The position numbers and the translations under genes were made by a program. A stretch of DNA of 64,000 bases from Paenibacillus sp. JZ16 (lineage in GTDB: Bacteria; Bacillota; Bacilli; Paenibacillales; Paenibacillaceae): contig NZ_CP017659.1 of assembly GCF_015326965.1 (NCBI RefSeq), forward strand, positions 1 through 64,000, in the 5' to 3' direction. This document shows positions 7,061-16,045 of this stretch, piece after piece. A model generated the notes under the pieces. That model made no database searches and had not been told where the DNA came from. It saw nothing but the letters and a program-made list of their open reading frames with translations. Position 1 is the first letter of the stretch. Each line of letters begins with the position of its first letter.

Positions 7061-8743
7061 ATGAGCGACGACAAAAACAAAGGAGAAGAAACGGTGGATT
7101 TCTTGACCAAGATGATCAAGGAGGATGTAGAGAACAGCGTGTATCACAGGCCGGTGGCTACGCGATTTCCGCCGGAGCCCAACGGCTATCTGCACATCGG
7201 CAGCGCCTATGCGATTTACATTAATCACTCCATCGCCAGCCGGTTTCATGGAACATTCAATCTTCGGTTCGACGATACGAATCCACTGAAGGAAGATATC
7301 AAATATGTGCATGCGATTCAGGAGGATATCGAGTGGCTTGGACTTAAGCCGAGTGTATATTTCGGGTCGGATTATGCGGATCAAATCGCTGAAGCGGCCA
7401 AGAAACTCATTGCCAAAGGGAAGGCTTATGTCTGCGATCTCTCGCCCGAACAAATGACGGAATACAGGGGGACGCTGACCGAAGCCGGCATCAACAGCCC
7501 GTTTCGGGAGCGCAGCATTGAGGAGAATATGGCATTATTTGAGCAAATGATCGCGGGAGCATTCCATACGTCGGAAAAAGTACTCCGAGCCAAAATCGAT
7601 ATGTCGTCCCCCAACATGAACCTGAGAGATCCCGTCCTGTATCGTATCATTCATGCGAAGCATTATCGGACCGGAACAACTTGGTGTGTGTATCCGATGT
7701 ACGATTTCGCCCATCCGATCCAGGACTGGATCGAAGGAATTACCCATTCGCTATGCTCAGCCGAATTTAAAGATCATCGACCGCTATACGAGTGGGTACT
7801 TACGGAGCTGGAAGTAACCGAGCCGCCGAAACAGCGGGAATTCGGAAGATTGAATATCTCGGGATACGTTACGAGCAAGCGATACCTGAGGGAATTGGTA
7901 GAGGGGGGCTTTGTCGACGGATGGGATGACCCTAGACTGCCAACGTTGAAAGGATTACGGCGGCGAGGCGTGACACCTGAGGGCATTCGGCGTTTTCTGG
8001 GCGAACTCGGGGTGTTTCGCGGCAACAGTCTGGTGGATTCAGGCATGCTCGATCATTATATCCGTCAAGACTTGAAGGAACGGTGTTATAACGCAATGGC
8101 TGTCATGAAGCCGCTGAAGGTGATCATCACGAATCTTTCAGAAGATTGCACCGAGATGCTTGCTATACCGAATCATGAAAATGATGATACGTTGGGTGAG
8201 CGGGAGGTTCCTTTTTCACGGGAGTTGTACATCGAGCGTGAGGACTTTATGGAGGAGCCCGTTCCTGGATTTCACCGGTTATCTCCTGGCAAGGAAGTGC
8301 GTTTGAAAGGAGCCTACTTCATCAAATGCGAACATGTCGTGAAAGCTCCAGACACGGGGGACATCATGGAGATCCACTGCACGTATGATCCATTAACGAA
8401 GAGCGGGAGCGGATTTAATGAGCGGAAGGTGAAAGCAACGCTGCATTGGGTGTCTGCGAAGCACGGGATCCCGGCGGAACTTCACTTGTATGATAAGCTG
8501 CTGAAGGAATCTGCCGAGTTATCTGAATCGGGGAACATATGGGAGGAGCTAATGAATCCCGCATCGTTGATTCGCATCGAAAATGCTATATTGGAGCCTT
8601 CCATGCAGGAGGCGACCCAAAACCGAACGTACCAATTCATCAGACACGGCTATTTCTGCGTGGATTCCAAATATACGACCGAACGGAGACTGGTGTTTAA
8701 CCGTATCGTTCCTTTGAAGGATTCATGGAAGAAGCCTATGTGA
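7061..8743 (+). CDS. glnS: Glutaminyl-tRNA synthetase
   Basis: A 560-residue class I synthetase of normal bacterial GlnRS length. PPEPNGYLHIGSA with the HIGH-type motif is at residues 38-49. FDDTNP, the GlnRS-specific GWDDPRLPTLKGLRRRGVTP, and a KMSKS-like loop VTSKR near 270 follow, then the C-terminal beta-barrel anticodon domain. The loop lacks the usual Met and final Ser. The start is the ATG after AAGGAGGAG; the frame extends upstream only by reading through the T-box terminator. Bacillus subtilis lacks GlnRS and makes Gln-tRNA through GatCAB, so the gene is notable in this lineage. Confidence 0.95.
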   Translation: MSDDKNKGEETVDFLTKMIKEDVENSVYHRPVATRFPPEPNGYLHIGSAYAIYINHSIASRFHGTFNLRFDDTNPLKEDIKYVHAIQEDIEWLGLKPSVYFGSDYADQIAEAAKKLIAKGKAYVCDLSPEQMTEYRGTLTEAGINSPFRERSIEENMALFEQMIAGAFHTSEKVLRAKIDMSSPNMNLRDPVLYRIIHAKHYRTGTTWCVYPMYDFAHPIQDWIEGITHSLCSAEFKDHRPLYEWVLTELEVTEPPKQREFGRLNISGYVTSKRYLRELVEGGFVDGWDDPRLPTLKGLRRRGVTPEGIRRFLGELGVFRGNSLVDSGMLDHYIRQDLKERCYNAMAVMKPLKVIITNLSEDCTEMLAIPNHENDDTLGEREVPFSRELYIEREDFMEEPVPGFHRLSPGKEVRLKGAYFIKCEHVVKAPDTGDIMEIHCTYDPLTKSGSGFNERKVKATLHWVSAKHGIPAELHLYDKLLKESAELSESGNIWEELMNPASLIRIENAILEPSMQEATQNRTYQFIRHGYFCVDSKYTTERRLVFNRIVPLKDSWKKPM

Positions 8744-8806
8744 AATTAAAATACAATTCCATAACTGAAGCGTTTACAGGCGTTAAGTGTAGGCGATTCG
8801 GCCATT

Positions 8807-8846
8807 ACCAAAAAGCCGGCTGCAAGTTAGCTGCCGGCTTTTTGGT
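8807..8846. terminator. Bidirectional terminator between glnS and the pentapeptide gene
   Basis: ACCAAAAAGCCGGC ... GCCGGCTTTTTGGT is an inverted repeat with A and T tracts on both sides. It sits between two convergent genes. Confidence 0.85.
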
Positions 8847-8889
8847 GTTGGTAGTAAATCTTCAGCTGTTCTACCCGATATATTCAGCG

Positions 8890-9756
8890 TTAACGCGTCC
8901 AATGGTCCGGTCGAGATAAGGATGGAGGCAGTTTGGTATTGGCGTCCCCTTTTGCCGCGTTAACCTGGAATTGAGTAAGGAAAAGGCTGTTCGCCAGATT
9001 GGCTCCTCTCAGGTCTGCGTCCCTGAAATCGGCACCGATCAGGTCGGCAGCCCGCAGATCGGCTCCTCTGAGGTCCGAGGCAATAAGATAAGCTCCTCTC
9101 AGATTGGCGTATCTTAGGTCTGCTCCTTTAAGTTTAGCTCCCATCAGATCAGCACCGCGGCCCCCGATCTTTTGACGCACGGGCGGTCCCTTATGCTTCT
9201 TGCGCGCATCATCCCGCACAAGCTCACTGGTCCGAAGAAGCAGCTGATTCACGTCTGCCCGATGAGCTGCCACATCCAATCTTAACAGGGATTCGGGAGG
9301 AAGCTGAGTCATCCGTCGTGTCTCTTCCAGCGACAATCTCAAGTCGGTATGAATGACTTGAGCCGGTTGCAAAGTCAGGGCTTCGTTCAAATACCATAAC
9401 AGCTCGTGAAGCTGCCGCATGATCGGGAATACGTCATACATTTCTTTTGCCGTCCCAGGGGCCTGCCGCCAGTCGTGTCCGTTATAGGTAACCTGTGAAA
9501 CCATTTGTCCCGCTCCGAAGCAGTCGTATACGGTGCAGCCTCTCATACCTCGCTGCCTCAAGCTGCTGTGCACACCGCAGCGGAAATCGGATTGCAGATG
9601 GTGACAAGGGGTTCCGCTGTCTTTGTCTATGGCAAAATCCGTGGAGGCGGCGAAAGGTAAAGCGACGCAGCATAATCCAAAGCAGCGTTCGCAATCCGCT
9701 TGTAATTGTAATCCACCCTGTTCATCGGGACCTTGCTCTTGTTTGTCTGGCATCAT
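8890..9756 (-). CDS. Cys-rich domain fused to pentapeptide-repeat domain
   Basis: A 288-residue protein with two parts. Residues 22-85 hold nine clustered cysteines (DCERCFGLCC, PCHHL, FRCGVH, GCTVYDC), a layout like YkgJ-type metal (Zn or Fe-S) cluster proteins. Residues ~200-265 hold pentapeptide repeats of the A(D/N)Lxx form: ADLMGAKLKGADLRYANLRG and onward, about 12 repeats predicting a right-handed beta helix. A charged linker (KKHKGPPVRQK) joins them. Function unknown; pentapeptide domains may act as scaffolds or DNA mimics, but the run is short for a gyrase-protecting Qnr-like fold. Confidence 0.8.
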   Translation of the reverse strand: MMPDKQEQGPDEQGGLQLQADCERCFGLCCVALPFAASTDFAIDKDSGTPCHHLQSDFRCGVHSSLRQRGMRGCTVYDCFGAGQMVSQVTYNGHDWRQAPGTAKEMYDVFPIMRQLHELLWYLNEALTLQPAQVIHTDLRLSLEETRRMTQLPPESLLRLDVAAHRADVNQLLLRTSELVRDDARKKHKGPPVRQKIGGRGADLMGAKLKGADLRYANLRGAYLIASDLRGADLRAADLIGADFRDADLRGANLANSLFLTQFQVNAAKGDANTKLPPSLSRPDHWTR

Positions 9757-9951
9757 GTTAGAGGAGCTCCTTCCAGTCGGTGTTACGTCAATAATGTGAC
9801 ATCTATTTATATTTTAAAACAAAATGATCATAGAGTCATAGATGAAATGTTGGTTTAAACGGTTTTATACCTGGTGAAGGGATTAAAATCAGAAGCCCCG
9901 GATGCTATAATGCACCTTAAGCATTTGAACGAATAGATAAAGGGGAATAGC

Positions 9952-10893
9952 ATGACAACAAACTAACTTGCCTTGGAGGCAATTGAATCGAATGATTACG
10001 AGCGTGCATTGTTACTGTTTCAACAGGCTGTCAGGGAGTCGAGAGATGTTCAATCTCTTCATAACTTGGCGTTTTTCTATGTTCACGAGGGAATACCGGA
10101 CGATCAGGGCTGCTGGGAAGCGGCCGAGGATCTAGCGATTGAGCTTTTGAAGGAGTGCATCGAGCTTCAGCCTCGCTCTCATTTTCCTTACCAATTGCTA
10201 GGAGAAGCGTACCTGAATCTTGAACAGTGGGAAGAGGCGCTTGTGGCGTTAGAACGCGCAGTTCGTGTTCATCCAACGCCTGTAGCTATGCATAATGCAG
10301 CCGTGGCAGCCTACCGGCTGGAGAACGTAGAATTGGCCGTCTCCTACTTTGGACAATCTGTAGCTGTAGGCGAGAACGAGTATACGAAATATGAATATGC
10401 GGCCTGTTTAGTTGAAACGAAACGATATGACGAAGCGCTTGCGATGATCGAGAAATTGATGAGCGAGACAGACGACTATATCGGAGATGTCGAGATCGCG
10501 GAATTGTATCTGGAGATGGGGCAATACCATTCTGCCGTTACCTTTTACGAGAAAGGCTGGCGCGAATTCGCGAAGGATCCTCGTTGGGTGAATCGGTTTA
10601 TCTATTCGCTGATTCGTACTGAACAGAATCAAAGAGCAGAAGAAATCGCAGCTGAGGCAGTACAAGAAAACAGGGCATGGATTGCCGATATTCAGCATGA
10701 TCCGGAAGAAGATGAGTTTGATGAGGAAAACCAGGCAAGCATCCGCTTCGCCTTGGACGATATTGAAAATTACCAAACGATCAATTCTCGTTTCACAGAA
10801 GGAGTAAATCCCGTCATGGATCATCGTCCATCCATACTGACCGCTTGTTATTGGTTCGGCTGCAAAAGGCATGGGCATCCTGAATATGTATAA
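9952..10893 (+). pseudogene. TPR-repeat protein with a stop at codon 5 (possible restart at TTG 9973)
   Basis: The best start is ATG 9952, after AAAGGGGAATAGC. It reads MTTN then TAA (9964-9966), and in the same frame runs straight on into a 306-residue open frame from TTG 9973. The protein has TPR-type helical pairs: YERALLLFQQAV, WEEALVALERAV, VELAVSYFGQSV, YDEALAMIEKLM and YHSAVTFYEKGW. The C-terminal 60 residues are acidic, then HGHPEYV. TTG 9973 has no SD of its own. Either the gene is disabled at codon 5, or translation restarts at the TTG nine bases after the stop. The rest is intact. Confidence 0.65.
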
Positions 10894-10917
10894 GTCACTG
10901 CATCGTGGCAATCCGTT

Positions 10918-10948
10918 AAGCTGCCAAGGGAAATCCGGCAGCTTTTTT
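10918..10948 (+). terminator. Rho-independent terminator after the TPR gene
   Basis: AAGCTGCC / GGCAGCTT stem with six T residues, 25 bp after the stop. Confidence 0.85.
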
Positions 10949-11109
10949 GTATGTTACATGCCAAGCCGACCGATAGTATATAATGAAATTCGTGTCTTTG
11001 GGCATCGCTTTATTTGGAATTCCCTTCATTTCAGGACATATGTCCTTTCCCGAGTTTGGGGAATTCACTTTTAATAGTATACAGACCTATAGAAAAAGGA
11101 GTATGTATC

Positions 11110-11535
11110 GTGAGAGGAATCTTATTTGCATTCATTGGCGGTGCCTGCATTACGCTGCAGGGGGTGGCCAATGCCCGGATTAGCCAGGATATGGGCACAT
11201 GGCAGGCTGCCACCGTTACGCAGTTGACCGGATTTATTATGGCTTTGGTCATTTTGCTGTTCGTCCGGGACGGAAGCAGACAAGGATTTGGACAAGTGAA
11301 GCCGCTCTATCTAATCGGGGGAGCCTTGGGGGCACCCATTATATTCAGTGAGGTGACAGCGATTCAGAATATCGGTGTCACATTAACGATATCCGCATTG
11401 TTGATTGCCCAGTTATTCTTAACGTTCCTGATTGACAGCAACGGATGGTTCGGCGTGGTGAAGAAGAGAATGAGCTTGCCTCACTTCATCGGGATTGGGA
11501 TGATGATCGCCGGTGTCGTGATAATCAAATTATGA
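11110..11535 (+). CDS. YdcZ/DUF606 family small membrane transporter (first of a pair)
   Basis: A 141-residue membrane protein with about five hydrophobic segments and the DUF606 features ITLQGVANARIS and LIAQLFLTFLIDSNGWFG. The family belongs to the drug/metabolite transporter superfamily. The start is GTG 11110, with AAAAAGGAG 9 bases upstream; the longer frame from 11014 has no SD. It is followed 48 bp later by a Crp-like regulator and then a second DUF606 gene. The two half-length proteins may form a heterodimer. Confidence 0.82.
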   Translation: MRGILFAFIGGACITLQGVANARISQDMGTWQAATVTQLTGFIMALVILLFVRDGSRQGFGQVKPLYLIGGALGAPIIFSEVTAIQNIGVTLTISALLIAQLFLTFLIDSNGWFGVVKKRMSLPHFIGIGMMIAGVVIIKL

Positions 11536-11583
11536 TATGGAAGCAAGTGATCCATTGAAATGTTCGGGAAAGGAGAGAGAGAC

Positions 11584-12285
11584 GTGAAGGAAATTCATAA
11601 TGCGGAGCTCATGCAGCATTTTTTGCTGAGCAACCAGATCCAGTCCGTATTTCACGATGATTTAATGCCATATCTGGTGTTATATCACTTCGATCAGGGC
11701 GACATCGTCTGCACGCAAGGCGAGCCGGCCGAGATGCTGTATATCCTGGTTCAAGGGAAGATTAAAATCTTCACGACCTCCGCAGAAGGCAAGGCGCTTG
11801 TTCTATCTTTTAAAACACCGCTTGAGGTGATCGGAGATATTGAATACATTCAAGGCAATCCGTTGATCAATACGGTACAGGCCATATCATCTGTGTATAT
11901 GATCGGCGTGCATTATCGCTGGCTTCGCAAATACGGACAGGAGCATCCGCCGCTGCTGCAATTTTTGCTGCGGATCATTACGCGGAAGTTTTATATTAAA
12001 TCCAATTTCTTGAGTTTTAATTTGCTGCATCCGGTTGAGGTGCGACTGGCCAGCTATCTATTATCCGTATCTGACGAAGAGTCAGGCACGTTCGCTGCCA
12101 ACGATCCGGCCGCTTACAATCTGACGGATATCGCGAATCTGCTCGGCACCAGCTACCGGCATTTAAACCGGGTGATTCTGAAGTTCAGTCAAGAAGGGCT
12201 GATCGAGCGCCGCAAGGGGTTCATTCTGATTAAAGATCGGGAAGCGTTGACGAGTGTAGCGGGAGGCAACATCTACGAAGAATGA
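11584..12285 (+). CDS. Crp/Fnr family regulator (YeiL-like)
   Basis: A 233-residue regulator. The N-terminal cyclic-nucleotide-binding-like beta barrel runs about residues 20-125 (GDIVCTQGEPAEMLYILVQG, GDIEYIQGNPLINTVQA). The C-terminal winged helix is near 165-215 (LTDIANLLGTSYRHLNRVI). No Fnr-type N-terminal cysteine cluster is present, so oxygen sensing through Fe-S is unlikely. GTG 11584 is chosen because AAAGGAG lies 8 bases upstream. It sits between two DUF606 transporter genes and probably controls them. The effector is unknown. Confidence 0.85.
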   Translation: MKEIHNAELMQHFLLSNQIQSVFHDDLMPYLVLYHFDQGDIVCTQGEPAEMLYILVQGKIKIFTTSAEGKALVLSFKTPLEVIGDIEYIQGNPLINTVQAISSVYMIGVHYRWLRKYGQEHPPLLQFLLRIITRKFYIKSNFLSFNLLHPVEVRLASYLLSVSDEESGTFAANDPAAYNLTDIANLLGTSYRHLNRVILKFSQEGLIERRKGFILIKDREALTSVAGGNIYEE

Positions 12286-12325
12286 CGCTTGGTGAGGATG
12301 AATCAATGAAGTGAGGAGATGGAAC

Positions 12326-12784
12326 ATGATAGCAGGATTGGTATTGGCACTAATCGCGGGTTCATTGGTTAGTTTGCAGAATATTTTCAATAACAGAGTG
12401 AATGAGAAAACAGGCTCCTGGTCTACAACGACGTTGGTGTTAGGCATGGGCTTCGTGGCTTCGTTTGGCATGAGTCTTGTTGTAGAAGGCAAAGGGACGT
12501 TCTCCCTACATAACATGGAGCCTTGGTACTGGATTAGCGGGTTGATTGGGGTCGGCGTGGTGATTTGCCTGGTGCAGGCGACAAGGCTGCTCGGTGCCAC
12601 ATTCGCCATTTCGATTGTCATGACCTCGCAGCTCGGTTTTGCGTTGTTGTGGGACTCCCTGGGATGGTTAGGGTTAGAGAAGGTTCCGTTTACCATGAAT
12701 CAGCTGATCGGTGTTCTTGTTATTGTTGGCGGGATTCTGGTATTTAAATTAGGCGGGAAACGGGAACAACAAGAGACGGCTTAG
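12326..12784 (+). CDS. YdcZ/DUF606 family small membrane transporter (second of a pair)
   Basis: A 152-residue paralogue of the protein at 11110: SLVSLQNIFNNRVNEKTGSW matches TLQGVANARISQDMGTWQ, and TSQLGFALLWDSLGWLG matches AQLFLTFLIDSNGWFG. About five TM segments. ATG 12326 has GGAG 7 bases upstream; the in-frame GTG at 12311 overlaps that SD. It ends with a short charged tail (KREQQETA). Together with the first DUF606 gene and the Crp regulator it forms a three-gene operon. Substrate unknown. Confidence 0.82.
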   Translation: MIAGLVLALIAGSLVSLQNIFNNRVNEKTGSWSTTTLVLGMGFVASFGMSLVVEGKGTFSLHNMEPWYWISGLIGVGVVICLVQATRLLGATFAISIVMTSQLGFALLWDSLGWLGLEKVPFTMNQLIGVLVIVGGILVFKLGGKREQQETA

Positions 12785-12817
12785 CGTTAAGCTTATCTGA
12801 TGAGAGGAGGAATCCAT

Positions 12818-13222
12818 ATGATAACGGAGATTGACAAAATCGCCTGGATCCACATCGCGGAAGGACGCATATTGGGCGCTCGTTCCAAAGGAAAGGATAC
12901 GTACTACTTGCCGGGAGGAAAGCGAGAACCTGGGGAATCCGATATCGACACGCTGGTGCGGGAAATCCAGGAGGAACTGTCCGTTCGTATCAATCCGGAG
13001 ACCGCGGCGCATGCTGGCAGCTTCCGCGCTGGCGCTCACGGCAAATCGGAGGGCGTTCGAGTAACGATGTCCTGTTACACGGCGGAGTATGAAGGAGAGT
13101 TAAGCCCGGCTTCGGAAATTGATGAATTGGCTTGGCTAACGTACAAGGATCGGGAGCGGGTCTCTGAGGTCTGCCAGATGATCTTCGATCATCTGCATGA
13201 ATTGAAGAAGCTGGCTGATTAA
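12818..13222 (+). CDS. NUDIX hydrolase
   Basis: A 134-residue protein with a full Nudix box, GGKREPGESDIDTLVREIQEEL (about residues 34-55), giving the metal-binding REIQEE helix. The family cleaves nucleoside diphosphates linked to other groups. Substrate cannot be assigned. Start ATG follows GAGGAGG. It lies 33 bp after the second DUF606 gene and may share its transcript. Confidence 0.88.
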   Translation: MITEIDKIAWIHIAEGRILGARSKGKDTYYLPGGKREPGESDIDTLVREIQEELSVRINPETAAHAGSFRAGAHGKSEGVRVTMSCYTAEYEGELSPASEIDELAWLTYKDRERVSEVCQMIFDHLHELKKLAD

Positions 13223-13266
13223 GTCCCGTTGGAGAAGCAGCCTGCATCCAGCTCCATGCATCAAAA

Positions 13267-13290
13267 AAGACGCTCCCGCGGGAGCGTCTT
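13267..13290. terminator. Perfect-palindrome hairpin after the NUDIX gene
   Basis: AAGACGCTCCCG / CGGGAGCGTCTT is a perfect 12-bp inverted repeat preceded by an A tract but not followed by a clear T run on the plus strand. It probably ends the upstream operon. Confidence 0.6.
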
Positions 13291-13494
13291 GTCATATATG
13301 GAACAAATGTTCGTTTTGTGGGTCATCTAAATTAAATCGGACGATATTCGGCTTTCATATTATTAGTATAGCTCAGCGCTTAATATAAGTCTATATTTTG
13401 CCAGGGAAATGTTTTATAGTTTGTAATACCCGGCCGGGGGACGTGGTATATCGCATTTTTTACTTGTGCTGTTCGGATAGAAAGAGGGAGTCCT

Positions 13495-14742
13495 GTGCAA
13501 ATTCGATTATGGGATAACAACTTAAAGGTTCGATTATTGGGTGAAGCGCTGTTCAATATGCTGTTTTGGATGTACTTTCCCTTCATAACGGTTTATTTCG
13601 GAGCGGCTTTAGGCAATCATATCGCGGGAATCCTCATGACGGTTCCGCCGATATTCAGCATCATCGGCAGCTTGCTCGGCGGCGCATTAGCCGATCGGCT
13701 GGGACGCCGCCCCATCATGCTGCTTGGCGCCTCGCTGCAGACGGTCATGTTTGCGCTGTTCGCGCTGTCGCCTTCGCACTGGATCGATTATGCCGCATTT
13801 ATCGGCATCGGATTCGGGGGCGCCATCTATAGGCCTGCCAGCTCCGCGATGGTAGCCGATCTGGTTCCGGTTGAAGAACGCCGGCAGGTATTTGCAACGT
13901 TCATGACGGCGAACAACTTGGGAGCCGTGCTTGGTCCGGCGCTTGGGGCCATTTTCTTTTTTCAGTATCGGCAAGAGCTTCTGTGGTCTTGTTCCTTCGT
14001 CTTACTGATCTATTTTATCGCCATTTACTTCATCGTTCAGGAAACCCTGCCGGCGCCTGCAAAACGCACGAAGCCGACAGGTTCGATTCTTCAGGTATTC
14101 AAGGAACAGTGGAAGGGATATGGCGTCATTTTTCGAGATAAGGTGTTTTTGGTGTACATACTGGCGGGGATTTTTGCTCTTGTGGCCATCATGCAGCTGG
14201 ATCTGTATTTGGCTGTATATGTGATCGATTATGTACCATCCCAGGCGCTGTTCTCCTGGAATGGGCATTCGCTTATGCTTTCGAGCACGGAGATATTAGG
14301 GTGGGTGCTGGGGCTTAACGGGCTCTTGTTCGTTCTCTTTATTCTCCCGGTCACCAAGTGGTTTCGGGATTGGAAGGAGCGTGACGTATTCGTACTGTCT
14401 TCCCTGTTATCCGGAGTAGGCACTTTTGCACTCGGGCTGAACACAAACATCTGGTTCCTATTCTTTGTAACCATTATTTTCACTTTCGGCGAAATGGTCC
14501 GTTCCCCCGTGACGCAAAGCTTTATCAGCCGTTATGCTCCGGAGCATGCAAGAGGACAGTATATGGGAGCTGACAGCTTACAGTTTACGATCGGAAGATT
14601 TCTGGCACCAGTGACGGTCTTTCTGTCCTCTTGGCTGCAGCCTATGGGTATATTCAGCATTATCTTGCTATCGGCATTAATCAGTGTGGTGCTGTATATC
14701 CTGCTATTTCGAATGTATGAAGAAAAAAAAGACGCAGCATAA
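13495..14742 (+). CDS. Major facilitator superfamily transporter
   Basis: A 415-residue MFS protein with 12 predicted TM segments. The loop 2-3 signature GGALADRLGRRPIM is at about residues 61-75. The central cytoplasmic loop (PAPAKRTKPTG) follows TM6. It looks like a proton-driven drug or metabolite exporter, with no substrate clue. Start GTG 13495 follows GAGGGAG. About 200 bp upstream hold no gene. An intrinsic terminator follows. Confidence 0.88.
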   Translation: MQIRLWDNNLKVRLLGEALFNMLFWMYFPFITVYFGAALGNHIAGILMTVPPIFSIIGSLLGGALADRLGRRPIMLLGASLQTVMFALFALSPSHWIDYAAFIGIGFGGAIYRPASSAMVADLVPVEERRQVFATFMTANNLGAVLGPALGAIFFFQYRQELLWSCSFVLLIYFIAIYFIVQETLPAPAKRTKPTGSILQVFKEQWKGYGVIFRDKVFLVYILAGIFALVAIMQLDLYLAVYVIDYVPSQALFSWNGHSLMLSSTEILGWVLGLNGLLFVLFILPVTKWFRDWKERDVFVLSSLLSGVGTFALGLNTNIWFLFFVTIIFTFGEMVRSPVTQSFISRYAPEHARGQYMGADSLQFTIGRFLAPVTVFLSSWLQPMGIFSIILLSALISVVLYILLFRMYEEKKDAA

Positions 14743-14776
14743 TAGGCCAGACCTATGATAAGAGAGTAGAAATGAG

Positions 14777-14820
14777 AGCAAGCCCGGTTGGAACGCAGCC
14801 GCAGGCTTGCTTTCTTTTTT
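14777..14820 (+). terminator. Rho-independent terminator of the MFS gene
   Basis: AGCAAGCC ... GGCTTGCT stem followed by TTCTTTTTT. Confidence 0.85.
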
Positions 14821-14875
14821 ATTCGACGCTGAACGTGACTGAAGTCTTTAAAGGAATAAATTTGAAATTCATATT

Positions 14876-14900
14876 TACAAACCGCTGGTCGGTATATATA
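14876..14900. promoter_or_regulatory. Candidate TetR operator upstream of the DoxX-like gene
   Basis: AACCG (14880-14884), CTGGT, then CGGT (14890-14893) forms a short inverted repeat within a promoter-like AT-rich region. It resembles TetR-family half-sites and lies 40 bp before a gene that sits next to a TetR regulator. Confidence 0.35.
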
Positions 14901-14936
14901 ATAAAGCTACAAATATACGGAGGGTTGGTGAAGGTC

Positions 14937-15389
14937 ATGATTCCGTTTATAGCCATGTTGGTTTCGCTTCTTTTGTTTCGGACGCTCGGCTTTGCAGGCT
15001 GGGAGTATATGAATGACTGGGTCATCTCACTCAGATTTGCGGTTGCGGTCCTGTTACTGCTAACGGCTTCTGCCCACTGGGGAAAACGAAGACCCGATTT
15101 AATCGCCATGATCCCGCCAGGAATACCGAAGGCTGCGCTCATGGTTACCATCACCGGTGTGCTGGAGCTTGCAGGCGCGATGCTCATCCTTATTCCGGCT
15201 ACAACAGCATGGGCCTCTGCCGGTCTGGCGCTGATGCTGATCGCCATGTTTCCCGCCAATGTATACGCAGCAAATCACCATTTGTCACTTGGCGGTAAGC
15301 CGGTCACTCCAATCGTACCGAGAACGTTTCTCCAAATCGTGTTTCTGGCAGCGGTTCTCATGGCGGGCTGGCTTCCACCTCAAGGGTAA
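14937..15389 (+). CDS. DoxX-like membrane protein
   Basis: A 150-residue protein with four hydrophobic segments. The second half shows the DoxX-like pattern KAALMVTITGVLELAGAMLILIP with FPANVYAANHH near residue 105-115. ATG 14937 is chosen because GGAGGG lies about 12 bases upstream; the frame upstream to 14772 runs through a terminator and is not coding. It is 29 bp before a TetR gene. Function unknown; DoxX proteins are linked to redox stress. Confidence 0.75.
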   Translation: MIPFIAMLVSLLLFRTLGFAGWEYMNDWVISLRFAVAVLLLLTASAHWGKRRPDLIAMIPPGIPKAALMVTITGVLELAGAMLILIPATTAWASAGLALMLIAMFPANVYAANHHLSLGGKPVTPIVPRTFLQIVFLAAVLMAGWLPPQG

Positions 15390-15418
15390 TCAACTTATCA
15401 TCAAGGAGGAATTAATAA

Positions 15419-16045
15419 GTGAAGCAGGAAGAAAGGCGAGAGCAAACCAAGCGAATACTGCTTGAAGCCACGGAAGACCTGATTAGGGAGCAAGGCTGCA
15501 GCCAAACCACCCTTAATGACATCATGAAGCGTTCCGGTTTGTCTAAAGGCGCCATATTTCATTATGTTTCAAGTAAGGATGAGTTGTTTGTGCACGTATT
15601 ACGGGCTAAGCTTGCCGAGCAGAACGAGCAGTTCATGAGCGAAGTGAACAAGCAAGGGGATATCAAACAGTTTGACGGACCGATGAATACCATTACCAAC
15701 AGCATGTCGAGACTGGAAAGTCGTGATGATGTCAGCAACCTGATCTTCATGTACCTGATTGGCAAAAGCGATCAGCCCGAAATCGCCGACATTGTGGCTG
15801 GCTTCTATAGGGAAGCGACAGCCACTTCGAAGCTATGGATTGTCACAGGCCAGGAAGCAGGGGTTATACCGGAATCCATCGATGCGGAACGCACCGCCGA
15901 GCTGTTCGAGCTGTTGTCGTTCGGACTGCGGATGCGGGGGCTTATCGGTGTAAATAGTCATGCATTCAGCACGAAGGATTATGCCGAATTCATCATCGAT
16001 ATTCTCCGGCCCGGGCACCGGAAAGAGGGGAAGGATGGCTTATGA
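15419..16045 (+). CDS. TetR/AcrR family transcriptional regulator
   Basis: A 208-residue TetR-family protein. The HTH is near residues 25-46: TTLNDIMKRSGLSKGAIFHY, close to the family consensus. The ligand domain is helical. GTG start with AAGGAGG upstream. The stop overlaps the next gene's start (ATGA), and a DoxX-like gene precedes it, so the three form an operon encoding two small membrane proteins and their probable repressor. Confidence 0.88.
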   Translation: MKQEERREQTKRILLEATEDLIREQGCSQTTLNDIMKRSGLSKGAIFHYVSSKDELFVHVLRAKLAEQNEQFMSEVNKQGDIKQFDGPMNTITNSMSRLESRDDVSNLIFMYLIGKSDQPEIADIVAGFYREATATSKLWIVTGQEAGVIPESIDAERTAELFELLSFGLRMRGLIGVNSHAFSTKDYAEFIIDILRPGHRKEGKDGL

